Assembly (NCBI RefSeq): GCF_035083965.1
Contig: NC_089723.1
Span: 33,297,193 to 33,361,192 of the forward strand
From: Branchiostoma lanceolatum
Taxonomy: Eukaryota; Chordata; Leptocardii; Amphioxiformes; Branchiostomatidae
Direction: 5' to 3'
Length of the DNA stretch: 64,000 nt
Part shown: positions 43,053 through 64,000 of the stretch, piece after piece
Numbering within the stretch: position 1 is the first letter of the stretch
How the letters are laid out: each line of letters opens with the position of its first letter
Notes under the pieces: generated by a model
The model's input: only the letters and a program-made list of their open reading frames with translations
The model's database searches: none
Told to the model about the DNA's origin: nothing
Made by a program: the position numbers and the translations under genes

Positions 43053-46000
43053 ATGCGCTGTTTCGTCTTCCTCGCTCTTGTCTCTTACGCCGGTAGGTAC
43101 CATTTGTTTCAACTCAGTTCAATTCAATTTCACTTTGTCTTTTAGCCGGTGTGACATCGTCAACGACCTTCGACCAGCTTTAGTAATGGCCAGAAGGTCG
43201 CCGAATTTCAAAATCGCCAGAGAGTGGAGCGTATTTTTCACCTGAAAATTTAGCCCATCACACTTGACGTGATCAGTGAAAACATAAGGCTAGCCAATGT
43301 CCTTGATTATATCCGTTGAGTTGAACCTTCCTTCCCTCCAGCGGCTCAGGAATACGGAGACCGTATTGTCGGCGGGTCGGAGGCGACCCCAGGTGCCTTC
43401 CCCTGGCAGGTGTCTCTGCAACAGCACCACGACCATTTCTGTGGCGGCACGCTCCTCAACAGCCAATGGGTTCTCAGCGCTGCTCACTGCCAAATGAAGT
43501 ACTGCAGGATTTAACACTTTCTTTCTTGCGTATTTGTCACACACAGTTATTGTTACCGTACGGTTGCTCGTCCTCAGCTATCACTTAGTTTTTACCAAAC
43601 TAACTGCGCTGGCTGTAGGGAGAATGATATTGCCAGGGAAGTTTGGCCACCATAAGGTTTCATTGGGCAAGTGCAGTCAGAGAGGAGGCGGACTGACCCT
43701 CCTGGCTAAGTTTTCCCCGAATGCTACGATCCATACCCCCGTAGAAAGGCTGGTGGAGGCTAGCCACCACCCTTGACTGTTCCGAAAGTCAAGCATTGGC
43801 ATTCTTTAGATAGCACCCAACGTTACAATGGTGAATTAGATTTTTTAACGTCTTAAAAACAACATAATTTCACCAAACATTTCTGCCTTATCTTCAACTA
43901 AATACATACAGGTATCATTCAAACCTCATGATAATAGTGAACAGAGTTACAGCTGTAGCTATAGTGTAATCGTTGTACCAAATAAAAAGCCTGTGCACAA
44001 TGAAAATAGTCATTTTTTCACCCACATATGTAACATGTTTTGAATGTCCGTTTACGGAATATGTTGTACTATTACTACTATCCACAGCGCTCACAGCATA
44101 ACTGCAGTTGTCGGAGATCACGACTTGAGCAGAAACGAGGGCACCGAACAGAGTGTCCACGGATCACAGATCATTGTGCATCCAAGTAAGCGTATATTTT
44201 GCATCATTCTTACATTATATGCGTGTCCTGTGGTCATTGAAGACGCACAGCTGTCATTTAGTCAACAGACACATTGAGATCATTTACCATTGTGCTGTTT
44301 AGTGTTACGTCCTTTGGCCAGTCGCAGACTGACAGTCAGCATATATCTCGAAAAAAATCATTCCTGTTGTCAAATATTGGGGGAAAGACTTCAGAACACA
44401 ATCATATATGCACAGAGGACAGCCAACTCAATCATTAAAAGATAATGACCTCACACTATGTAACGAGTTTATGGTCGGCGACGACGCAAACGATCTTATG
44501 CCGTGATTGTTGGTGTTCTAATATCGGTATAAACACGAGAGATGTGTTAATCTATGATTTCCTTGTCTAGACTACAACGACAACACCCTTAACAACGACA
44601 TCATGCTCATCAAGCTCCAACATCCCGTCAATCTCAACTCCCGGGTCCGTGCGGCGTCTCTGCCGTCCTCCATGGTTGCCGACGGGACCACGGTCACCGT
44701 CACGGGCTGGGGAAACACTCTTGCCGACGGCTGTAAGTAACAGAATCTCGAGGGCTGTTGAATTGGCGTATATCAAGTCAGTATGAGTTCCGTATTGGCA
44801 GTTTTTGCCTTGGATAAAGTTTGCGGCCGAAGAAGTCGTTTTTTTCTCGGTTCGATAACCCGAGACTGGGCGGCGGTGATTCAACGTTAAAAAATACCCC
44901 CCACAATCTTTGCCTGAACAAAAATAAAAATGTCAATCCGGAACTCATACAAACTTGATATGAACACAAGTGTGACCCCCCTCCCTTGGGCCCTGTCACA
45001 CTTCTGCACACTTCTGCGTATATCAAGTCCGTATGAGTTCCGTTTTAATTGTTTTTAGTACGCAGCCCCACGCTACAAATTCCACTGTGTCTGTTCCGTT
45101 GTACTTCATTACTTATTTATCTATTAATCTTTAGGGCGGTCCCTTCAGTTAACTATGTAACTGATTTCCAAGGGAGCCCTTATATTACATGACAGATACG
45201 TATGTATGACATAACCATTAATGTCCTTTCCTGATCCACCTTCCAGCTAACTACCCGGACAGGCTGCAAAAGGTCGATGTGCCCGTCGTCTCCCGATCCA
45301 CTTGTAATGCCCCCAACTCTTACGATGGCGAGATAACCGCCAACATGTTCTGTGCCGGCTACATGAGTGGCGGCAAGGACTCCTGCCAGGTAACTCCATT
45401 CTGTTGTGGGAAAATATTTTTGTTTTTCACGTCTCCGGATTACTATATAGTTATGACTAGGGGTGGGTACCGGTACAAACAATTCAGGTCCGGTCCAGGT
45501 CCAGGTCCAGAGGGTCAGGTCCAGGTCTGGACCTGTACCTGTACCTGATTATAGTAGTGTCGCAGTACATCATATTTTGGAGAGCGAGACACACGCAAAA
45601 GTCTCCAAACGTCATGTCTGGAACGATATAATTTTTGAGGTTTGCACTTTGTCTCAAAATTATAATTATACTCTTCTCGCCGTCTGTTTACTAATCCTTT
45701 AAGTGTTTCTAGGTATGATTCACAGCTAACGTCTTCGAAAACGAAGTTAAATCTGCTGTTTTGTATTTTCTTAGACCAGTTATGTGGCCGCCTGGTACTA
45801 TGAATTTTCTAATCGGTCCATAGGCCGGTCCACTGATTTTATACGGACCGTTTTTTTTGGACCGGTCCATTAAGAAATACCGGTTTTGTACCGGTACACG
45901 GTACCGGTACCCACCCCTAGTTATGACGTATTTGCATGTTGCATCTCGAAGGCAAATATCGTCAGCTACTGGATGGAGATAAAGACTTTCCTTCTATGGG

Positions 46001-46594
46001 TCGATAGACATGAAATTGGCATGTATAATGGGTCACCAAAAAGGTAGGCCCCTCTCACACATTCTGTACCGTCCTACAACTTTGCTCCCGGCTGCTCTCC
46101 AAAAAGGTCAGCGGTGGGTTAGGTCTAGCCTAGAATCCATCCTTATCTAGCTGTAGTTCGTTCTTCCGATCAAAACCAAACTGACTAAGAATTTCCGACT
46201 GAAATTCATTGACGACCGGCGCATGCGCGCAAACGACGTTCTAAAAATATTGCTACAGGTGACATTTCTCACGACTAGCTCCCAACCATGGTTTGAGGAA
46301 GGTTGGGAGAGGTCGGCAGTCCATGGTCGGCCCTGATGTGAACATTTAAATACAAGTTTACACTTAAGTTGTAAAACTTTTATCACCTGCGTTAATTCCT
46401 TGTCAAACATCGCCTAATGTACAGGATTTGATGCCGATGTTTGTGTGTAGGGAGACAGCGGCGGTCCCGTGGTGAGATCCGGCACGGTGTACGGCGTGGT
46501 GAGCTGGGGCTACGGCTGTGCCCAGGAGAACCTCCCGGGTGTCTACACCAAGGTCTCCAATTACGTCAACTGGATCAACGGTCACATCAATTGA
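43053..46594 (+). CDS. Trypsin-like serine protease T5, 6 exons, 247 aa
   Basis: Exons: 43053-43092, 43342-43498, 44088-44185, 44571-44732, 45247-45389, 46451-46594. Signal peptide [13 protein letters not shown]; the activation peptide ends EYGDR before IVGG. Triad: His62, Asp108, Ser203 (GDSGGP). Asp197 (189 equivalent), SWGYGC and LPGVY give trypsin specificity. Exon 2 ends in AA before GTACTG rather than AG, changing the split codon to Asn and weakening the donor. AATAAA at 46644-46649. Intron 5 holds a hAT-type MITE (45458-45919). Expected to be a secreted digestive enzyme; most like T1. Confidence 0.94.
44764..45040. repeat. Inverted-repeat element in T5 intron 4
   Basis: GCGTATATCAAGTCAGTATG near 44765 is inverted near 44940-44965 (GGAACTCATACAAACTTGAT) and repeated directly near 45016. 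The centre has CGGTTCGATAACCCGAG. Related words occur before T7 exon 2 (about 58800-58930). Confidence 0.5.
45458..45919. mobile_element. hAT-type MITE with GTTATGAC 8-bp target duplication
   Basis: The ends TAGGGGTGGGTACCGGTAC and its inverse are perfect. GTTATGAC flanks both sides (45450-45457 and 45920-45927). Just inside lies a short tandem of GGTCCA/AGGTCC units. No coding frame of note. Confidence 0.88.
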
Positions 46595-47151
46595 ATCAGC
46601 GGTTTCAACATGAGACCATGTGCCGATCTGCAACTCAGTGCAGAATAAAAGTATAACCATAACAACATGTATTGTTAGCGTCTTTTTTGTTCATATAGAA
46701 AAAATATATATAACATATATATTTTCGTATACGACACCGTACACTGGGCAATCTATCACGTTACATTCATGAATCACCTCTGACAAAACGTAGAGTTGCA
46801 AAATAAAGACCTAAAAATAGCTCGTGCCTCACACTATCAGAATATTATTACGATTAGTAAAACCTTTTAGCAGGTCATGAAATTTTTAACTTTTGAAATG
46901 ACGGAAAGACCTCTGGTCTAATCAAAGTCGTTCACTGGAGTTCACTGGAGTTCACTGGAGTTCCAGTAAAAGCTGTGTTGACTTTCATCCACGTTGAGTG
47001 TACAATGATGATCATAGCTATATCATCAAATGGTGACAAATCATCTATCCATTTTCGACTTTTAATCTATCATGTTATATGCTTGAATGAAGGGAAATTC
47101 TCAAAGGTTCCCAACAACTGGCCATGGCGCTGGTACATGTATCAGTGCACA

Positions 47152-47455
47152 TGGTGGTGTGGTAGTGGAGCGTCGGGTTAGCGTAACGATTAGGTTGTTT
47201 GTCCCAGAGGTCCTGCGTTTTAGTCCCCTGACATGCCACCGATGTTGTGCCCTTGGGAAAGGCACTTTACATGACTTCCCTCACTCCACCCTAGTGTAAA
47301 AATGGGTACGCGACTTCGGTTGGGGAGGTAAAGAGTCGTGGAAGGAGAGGGAAGGTCATACAATACCGTGAAATGGACACAGTGGATAATAAATAACCCA
47401 TTGCACCTACGGCCTCAGAAGAGCTGTAGGACAACCTTTACCTTTACTACAAGAA
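47152..47455 (+). mobile_element. tRNA-derived SINE, type 2, plus strand
   Basis: The tRNA-like head is GGTTAGCGTAACGATTAGG with a degraded B box (GCGTTTTAGTCCC). It is followed by TGCCCTTGGGAAAGGCACTT and CACTCCACCCTAG, as in the copy at 26305-26523. Confidence 0.72.
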
Positions 47456-47588
47456 CATGTGGTGGCTCCCAGGGCCTTCCGCCCGCCCTCGAGTAAATGG
47501 TCAAATGATAAATACATCCTGTGTTAGATCAAACGCGTGTGCCAAAGATGTCCTTTACTGATAAATAGCTGCATTTAGTTGCATAAAC

Positions 47589-47713
47589 ACAGTCCCAAGA
47601 CGGGGTGCTGATATGTTTAGCTTGTGTCAACATTTCGTATATAACTGTGGCGAAGTTCTGCTCTGTACTTCTGACTGTGGCAGAATTGTTGATGAGGGGA
47701 CATGCATAGTTCT
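47589..47713. promoter_or_regulatory. Distal upstream block of T6 shared with T1
   Basis: Matches 18279-18397 (see there). Its distance to the T6 start codon, about 1.4 kb, is nearly the same as in T1 although a SINE of about 250 bp was inserted between. Confidence 0.45.
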
Positions 47714-48447
47714 AATTCCCTTAGGATTCATGAATAACCATCTAGAATATACATCGTGATGTATCATTATATTAAAAATATATATATATATTGTCACCTT
47801 CAAGACTACTATGTCAGGTTTTCTTTAGAAATATGTCAAAAGTCGTTAAAATGACTTTTTGGCATGTTTTTTGGGTCCTATATCATGACAGAAAAGCAAA
47901 GAGTAAAGCTTGACAGATATTTTTGACAAGATAAAAAAACAGACGTGTGCAAAGGACTCAATTGCAAGATATTGATTCTAACCTATGTTAACCTTCTAAC
48001 AGTTGCCTAACTCTGTAACCAATAGGAAATGGGGTTCCAAACGGCTACTTCAGCCTGCTAATGGTTGAGAAAGTGATAATATTGAAACAGATGTTGGCAT
48101 GTGTTAAACGTAAACAAAGGAAATATGGAAAGTCGAAAACTATCTCGTATCGTTTGCCAGTTCTATTTTTCCAACAAAGCCTTCAAAATTTTGTCATTTG
48201 TATCAGGATTCTTAAGAAATTCAACGTCCTGAATTTTTCTTGTGTGTGTTTTTTCTAATTCACTATCAATCAATACCGTTTATAGAAATATAGTAGTGTG
48301 ATTAGATTTGGGCACAGTATGGAGGTCACTTTAACCTATAGCTGATAGCGTGACTATGCATTTTTATGTTTTAACTATCACAAACTCACGGAAGGAGGAG
48401 AAATGTTTATATATTCATATCTAAGCACACAGCTTAGCACAAAAGGA

Positions 48448-48700
48448 ATGTCTCTGTCGCTCATCTGGCAGCAGCCTTACAGCTGGTAACTGGTAGACCC
48501 CGGTTCAAATCTTGGGGCAGGATATCTCGATTGGGGCTGTACCCGTGTTTCGGAAGGAACGTAAAATGGACTCCCCGTGTTCGAGGAGGTGCCTAGGGGA
48601 AGGGCTAGCAACCCCTCCCTATAGAAATATACCCTGCAACAGAAACAACAAGGGAACTTCCCGCCCTATGTGGCACTAGGCACTACAAGGTAAACAACAA
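48448..48700 (+). mobile_element. tRNA-derived SINE, type 3, plus strand
   Basis: The head contains GTCGCTCATCTGGCAGC and the B box CCCGGTTCAAATCTTGGGG. The body contains GGAAGGAACGTAAAATGG and GGGCTAGCAACCCC, which match the minus-strand copy at 63560-63788. It interrupts a proximal upstream block that is continuous before T1 and T5. Confidence 0.75.
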
Positions 48701-48918
48701 CGACACAAATGGCACAATATAATAGAAAAAATCACCTCCGCCAAAGGTACGATAGATATTTAAACATTATCTATACGACCTTAAATTGCTGTGATATCTT
48801 AGAATAAACGTATCAAACTTATGTGAGATTCTATGATAAACATAGAAGCAGCATAGAAGCGACTTGTTGCCTTCAACCACTTATCTTCAAACGCATATAT
48901 GTTGATCGATAATCGTGA

Positions 48919-48956
48919 GGAAAATGACCACCTGTATAACTGTCTTATCTGATGGT
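48919..48956 (+). promoter_or_regulatory. Promoter of trypsin gene T6 (no TATA box)
   Basis: GGAAA-ATGAC-CACCTG at 48919-48934 and CTTATCTGATGGT at 48944-48956. At the usual TATA position (48966) the sequence is TAGATGAT, so the TATA box is lost or very weak. The gap between E-box and GATA motif is shorter than in T1-T3. Confidence 0.72.
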
Positions 48957-49048
48957 TCCTGGGTGTAGATGATGTGTACACCTCGGACGGTAGAAGCGCT
49001 GGTGCCTACAAGGGATTGTACACTTCTGCCAGCCGGCTAAAACAGAAG

Positions 49049-53279
<4,231 letters not shown>

Positions 53280-53441
53280 GTCAACACCAGGCCATGATCA
53301 GGTTTCGTCAGTAGAGGATATCACGACGACCTGACAATGTTTCCAACTATGCTGATCTTCAGAATAAAATCATAATTGTTACCTCCGTGCAGTTGTCTGG
53401 GTATGTTTGTTCACAGCTATAACTCAGGATCCCATTGATTC

Positions 53442-53474
53442 ATTTGTTTGTTTGTTTGTTTGTTTGTTTGTTTG
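53442..53474. repeat. (TTTG)n microsatellite
   Basis: About eight TTTG units downstream of T6. Confidence 0.88.
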
Positions 53475-54527
53475 TATGTATTTTGACATGTCGGTAGTTA
53501 GTGAGGTCCCGAAGATGCCTGTCGATTTTGGGCAATATTGTTAGGTAATGCAAAATTATAGAACACCACCACTCAACTTGATGGCCACCCAATGGTAGCC
53601 TGTACAACACAAGCTTTCGCTGCCTGGAACTAATTAGCTACTGTACAAGGAGAGGTTAGGCCACTGCCTTGGTTACTTCCTAGATTTATAATAAACAACT
53701 ACATGGACATGAATTGAAACAGGTTTTAAAGAAATTGTAATTCCTGGCAAAGAGGGTACCAAACACCTTAGCCCTACAACAAACACGTCCGTGTATCATC
53801 ATTAATTCAGCTTCTTTCACGGTCATGTTTTAGTGTCCACTCTGTCTTCTAGCCCGCTAACTGCAGCATTCTGCACTTCACACCCATTGCAAGGATAAGA
53901 TTTGTAGACTTTTTGGGTAAACCAGATCAAAATGGCATCGGATAGGAGATACATGGTGCATCAGGGTTCGAAAGACATGTACTTCTAAAGACCAATATGC
54001 AATGGTGGCTGAAGCTTTAAATTTTAATGATGGCCATGGAGCAATATCCGTGACAGTCGAAGCAACACACATGATTTACCGTACCTTGGAGCAGCACCCA
54101 TGTGAAGTTGGACGATTTTCAGCGCCATTTTGACACTTCCGAAAAATCTAGAAGCAACAGGACCACACGTTCGCTAAGTTATAGCTCCCTTAGACTCTCC
54201 GTTTGATAATGACACGGTTTAACGGGTCTGCCATTCATTTCATTTCAAGTCGCTTCACCAACTCGCTTCTGTACAAGGACCCCACTGTTATTCAGCGGAA
54301 TAGAATAGAACTGCAAGTAAACTGTCAACTTTGTGTTGTGGATTCTGATTGGTGGGATATCCAATAAGTCCAATGGATTTCTAATCATAATCATCAATAT
54401 TTTCAATGTCTCTTCTGATTGGTTAAATCTAGTATTGCGTCAGGTCAAGTCTATGATGCTGGAGTATTCATTCACTGAACTGCTAGAGGGCGCTCTTAAC
54501 ACTCAATGTAAAATTGCATGGGGAATA

Positions 54528-54735
54528 CTATAAATGCAGAAATGTTCGCGGTGGATTATGCTCACGGTTTTCGAGGTGAACTCTTTACCGCGAACTTAAA
54601 ACCACGGCGAAATGCCGTTCAAGTGTTTGACTTTAGCGCTACTATTGTTTAAAACACAAACTCAAAACCACCGCGAACACTCCATTTTCTCCCTACCGCG
54701 AAATTAAATCCCCGCGAACATTTCTGCATTTACAG
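54528..54735. mobile_element. TA-target MITE, copy 1
   Basis: The left end CTATAAATGCAGAAATGTTC and right end GAACATTTCTGCATTTACAG are inverted repeats continuing into GCGG, flanked by TA (54526-54527, 54736-54737). The interior has ACCGCGAAC words. The second copy is at 62253-62459. Confidence 0.85.
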
Positions 54736-57321
54736 TACACTGTGCCATTCGTTTTTGATCCGCTCGATAACGTTCTTGAGACGCAACAAAGAATCGGCGA
54801 TCATCGATTGTAGCCCGGATTGTAGCCATTGAATTGTTTATCTATTATCTTCGTAAAGGAGGTTCACCTCCGTCGGGGGTTCTAGTATTGCAATCGCATG
54901 GGTTTATGTGTTAGTAGCTATAACTCCAATCCCTTTTGATGCATTTATATTTTCGCATGTCAGCACTTAGTGAGGTCCCGATGATGCCTGTCGATTTTGG
55001 GCAGCCTAGAAGTATTCTAGGTATTGTAAAATTATAAAACGTCACCCCCATCTTGATCTCAGCCCCCATTGAAACATCTGTTAGTCACCTAATTGTAGCT
55101 ATAGCCGTATGTATCTATAGCATGCACATAGATGTGTTTTATTAGTTTTGATCGAAGAGTTGCATTCAGCCTGTGAACACTGTACAATTACATGTCACCA
55201 ACGAGTCAGCAATCATTGTTTGTGTGGATGTGATGTTTAACCGTCTCCCTGCTGCCTAACTCTTTAACCAATAGAGAATGGGGTGCCAAACGGCTACTTC
55301 AGTGTGCTAAAAGTAGGTGGTTTTAAACCATGCCTTTAAGGCATTTTCCAACCAAAACTCGTATAGTTCCATTCATGTGGTTTGCAGATCCAAATTAATT
55401 GTGTTATGAAGTGGTGAGAACGTGAGTACATTTAGTTGAGTCCGTAGTTGGCTCCAGGATAGGCTGTGAGTTTCCAGTTTTTGTAACATGATTCGGTATC
55501 TAACGTTATCTATATCATGCGCCTGTCCTTACACCCATGGTCAAGTTGATTAACACGGAAAAAGCAACGTTATTTGACAAGGTTTCTGATTAACTTTTGG
55601 CATCGATTCTATAAACAAGGCCCCATCTCACTGGACCCGCAACAGTGCGGCCTCGCTGCGTCCTAAATTGAATTTGTGTTACCCTTGACTTTATGATGGG
55701 AATATCATCACAACCGTATGACTAAAAAGACAGCTAAACACACAAAACGTAAAATGATTAGTTTTTTTTACCGATGGAATTCATTTAGCGCTCTGTCAAA
55801 TCGCCTGGTCGCAGCGAGGTCGCCAACATGCTGCGGGTCCAGTGAGATCTTTTCTCCGATTCTTGGAGTCAACGACTTAACTGGGCGAGATATCAGTTTG
55901 AACGCTACAAGGACACATAACGTCCTTCAGTGCCCTTCCACACACCCTGATGTCCTTGATATATAAATAGACGAGAAAGGCACCAGGAGGTGTTATTTTT
56001 ATGGTAAAGGACAGGGCAAAGAGCGGCATACTATAGTCTGTTGCCCTGTCACTTGGCATGACCTGGCGCTGACATGTATCGGGAGCATGTGTCAACACTT
56101 CTATTGAGGCTTGCACTGTGATTCTTATCGTGACAACAGGGTGTGTCACAGAAGGAAACGCACTCTAAGAATAATCTTAACCCATCTAACATCCCGGCCA
56201 TCCATGTTAAATGCATAGTTGAATGTATCCAACAGACAGCACGACTGTCTAGATGGTATAGTACTTGAAGACGATAGATTAATTCACTCATACATGGCGG
56301 TACTTCTTATCTTGTGGCGAGTTCTTTATCGTGCCAGAGCTCTTCACAAACAGACACACAAACAAACAAATGGCAACGAAAACATAACCTTCTTGACGAA
56401 GGTAATAAAAAGTTGATCGTAACGACCCTCAAACACCATTGTGTGGCAACCATTCAACGGACTCAGGGACACCGTAACGGGTACCATCAATGTACAAGAA
56501 ACATCATTCTATAGTTCATCAATATACTAATACTTGTACAATGTATAGCTGTTGAATTACAATATGATGAAAATACCAGTGCCCTGGTGATCTTAAGTTT
56601 TGCATTGTTAAACTGTATCTGTTGCCGAAATCTGCAAGAAAAGAGAATCCCTGTCTATCTAATTTGTTCAGGACCATAATTTGAAACACAACATTTTCAA
56701 TTCTTCCAGGCTTGACCTGCTTACTGACCTGCGTCATTGCCGATTGCCATGTGACTATGACGTATTCTTAACCCTTCCATGTTGGTTGGTCGGTCAAGGA
56801 CGCGAGCCAAGGACGCCTCTACTTCAGCATGCTTAGAAATTCAGCGATGACTATGCTGTTGAGGAGGGATGTTGAAAATTGTGTTGAAAAGATGGTGTGA
56901 TATAGATATAAACGTTTTTCAGTGCTGTTTTGTTTTGTTTCCTAACTCGCTGCTGTTCCCGAATCTAGCTAGATTGTAAAAGTTCCCAGTCACAGTGAGT
57001 CAGCCCTATAAGTATAACGTGTTTGATTGTACATTTTTAGGTTTACACATGTACATAGCAAATTTGTTCTGTATATATTTAGCGTACAGACCAACGCACA
57101 TCCGCCAGCAAGGCCGTGAGCCATTAGTTATCACAATTCTAAAGATATTTTTTTGGGGGGTTTTAATACTTTTGTAATTGTCTTACTACAATGCGTACAG
57201 CTTTGAATCCGATCTATCAAAAATTTACCCAAATTGATATGAGGTTCTAGAATAGAGCAGGATATGCCTTTTTTTACTAACGCTTATCATTATCATCAAA
57301 CGTACCAATTTAGCACGTGAG

Positions 57322-57371
57322 TGAGAAAGTGCCACCTGTTGTTGAAATTGCACCTTATACTAATAAACGGG
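57322..57371 (+). promoter_or_regulatory. Promoter of trypsin gene T7 (diverged)
   Basis: GAGAAAGTG-CCACCTGT lies at 57323-57339. The next motif is CTTATACTAATAAA (57354-57367), so the GATA core is altered and merged with an A/T-rich TATA-like stretch. The whole promoter is about 40 bp more compact than T1. Confidence 0.55.
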
Positions 57372-57418
57372 GATGACACGGGCTCACTCACTCACTCATC
57401 TGCCGACGCAGACTCACG

Positions 57419-63342
<5,924 letters not shown>

Positions 63343-63429
63343 TGAGTTGCCACCATCACTAAGCGCCAGGGGGACCAGAGCCGTCCTGTCCTGTCAAGTC
63401 TCCTCATGATCCATTGAAAAATAAAGTTG

Positions 63430-63882
63430 TAGCTATCGATATTTGTTTTGTTGTGTTTTATTTTTTTAGCTCAACATTATCACCATTATTTTTTTATAGA
63501 AGCTATATTTGTTTAGATAGTGACTAGTGACACATAGGTCAGAAGGTTTATTTGCTGTTACTGTAGCAGCTTATATTTTTACAGGGTTGCTAGCCCTTCC
63601 ATTTAAACGTGCTCGAGGCACCTGCTTGAACACGGGACCCTCATTTTACGTCCCTTCTGAAATTCGGATGCAGCCCCAACCGAGATGTACTGTACCAGGA
63701 TCTGAACCGGGGCCTCCCAGTTACCAAATAATTGGAACCAGGATCTCAACTGTGAGGCTGGCATCAGTTGAGCTACAGTGACATCCCTTTCACAAGCAAA
63801 ATTAGTTGATTATTAAACTAAGCCTTTACAAAACCAAAGGATTACTATGTTCACCTACACTTGGAAATATAATGTACATGTG
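63430..63882. other. Sequence after T7 with a minus-strand SINE
   Basis: No plus-strand gene. 63560-63788 is a minus-strand SINE of type 3: minus-strand TGTAGCTCAACTG as A-box region and CCGGTTCAGATCC as B box, with a body matching 48448-48700. If the frame at 63883 is real, this is its 3' UTR. Confidence 0.6.
63560..63788 (-). mobile_element. tRNA-derived SINE, type 3, minus strand
   Basis: It aligns in inverse orientation with 48448-48700: GGACGTAAAATGAGGG and GGGCTAGCAACCC on the minus strand. tRNA-like promoter boxes are at its high-coordinate end. Confidence 0.75.
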
Positions 63883-64000
63883 CTAACTTTGCGATGTAGT
63901 TATAGCATCTGACTGTACTGCACGGGTTTCTTCCATCTCGAGAACTTCGGAGTCAAAGTCAAGTTTCTCCTCCCTCGTGTGAGAGGGTAGCGTGCGCGAG
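63883..64000 (-). CDS. Possible C-terminal exon of a minus-strand gene cut by the right edge
   Basis: On the minus strand one frame is open from the window edge for 38 codons to a TAG at 63883-63885. It ends with EEKLDFDSEVLEMEETRAVQ followed by SDAITTSQS. The acidic, low-complexity composition is like a cytoplasmic tail or disordered end. The length is close to what chance allows, and no family is recognised. Confidence 0.28.
   Translation of the reverse strand, partial: SRTLPSHTREEKLDFDSEVLEMEETRAVQSDAITTSQS

Larger units (their letters stand above)
46655..48915. other. T5-T6 intergenic region
   Basis: No gene. Holds two plus-strand SINEs (47152-47455 and 48448-48700), the distal block shared with T1 (47589-47713), and a segment at 47995-48055 (CTGTAACCAATAGGAAATGG, CCAAACGGCTACTTCAG) that recurs at 55250-55310 before T7. 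A short triplicate of TTCACTGGAG lies at 46932-46962. Confidence 0.6.
53369..57315. other. T6-T7 intergenic region
   Basis: No gene recognised in this largest spacer. Contains a (TTTG)n run (53442-53474), a TA-target MITE (54528-54735), a segment (55250-55310) shared with 47995-48055, and a block at 56050-56135 weakly like the distal blocks of T1 and T6. Short ORFs here have no recognisable family. Confidence 0.55.

Overview
The window looks like nuclear DNA of an invertebrate deuterostome, most probably a lancelet (amphioxus). It has intron-rich genes with GT-AG (and two apparent U12-type) introns, CpG-containing exons in AT-richer introns, AATAAA signals, tRNA-derived SINEs and many small inverted-repeat DNA transposons. 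The species is inferred from gene content and style; no diagnostic marker was tested.

Layout. (1) 1396-1473, minus: the first coding exon of a secreted protein whose remainder lies off the left edge. (2) 2699-5467, plus: two tandem terminal exons encoding ankyrin-repeat plus SOCS-box (ASB-type) proteins, followed by a relic of the same duplication. (3) 7189-16196, plus: a complete 12-exon PPIE gene (RRM plus cyclophilin, 313 aa). Two of its introns carry U12-type splice signals, and one of those is enlarged by a hAT element with a perfect 8-bp target duplication. (4) 19730-63342, plus: seven tandem six-exon trypsin-family genes (T1-T7) with the same intron phases (1,2,1,1,0). (5) 63883 to the right edge, minus: a possible last exon of another gene.

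The trypsin array is the centre of interest. T1, T2, T5, T6 and T7 have the full His-Asp-Ser triad and Asp189. T3 is splice-intact but has Gln in place of the catalytic His and lacks seven residues before the catalytic Asp, so it should be a pseudoprotease. T4 keeps the triad but has a rebuilt S1 pocket (Ser189, Thr216, Ala226) and Glu in place of Asp194. T6 and T7 have a cysteine in the propeptide and a matching Cys122, as in chymotrypsinogen; T1-T5 lack both. Six of seven promoters share a GGAAA-N5-CACCTG type element (degenerate in T5, shifted in T7). Six share a block containing TTATCTGATGG, exactly 22 bp upstream of the TATA position in T1-T5. The first element resembles the E-box/TC-box site bound by PTF1 in vertebrate pancreatic enzyme genes. 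The array therefore reads as a co-regulated digestive-protease locus in which two neighbouring members have diverged in catalysis.

Intergenic and intronic DNA is crowded with mobile elements: hAT-type, Harbinger-like, 9-bp-TSD and TA-TSD MITEs, foldback repeats and at least three SINE types. Several were inserted before the trypsin duplications and so record their order. Exon boundaries are read by eye from splice consensus, conserved phase and alignment between the seven copies.
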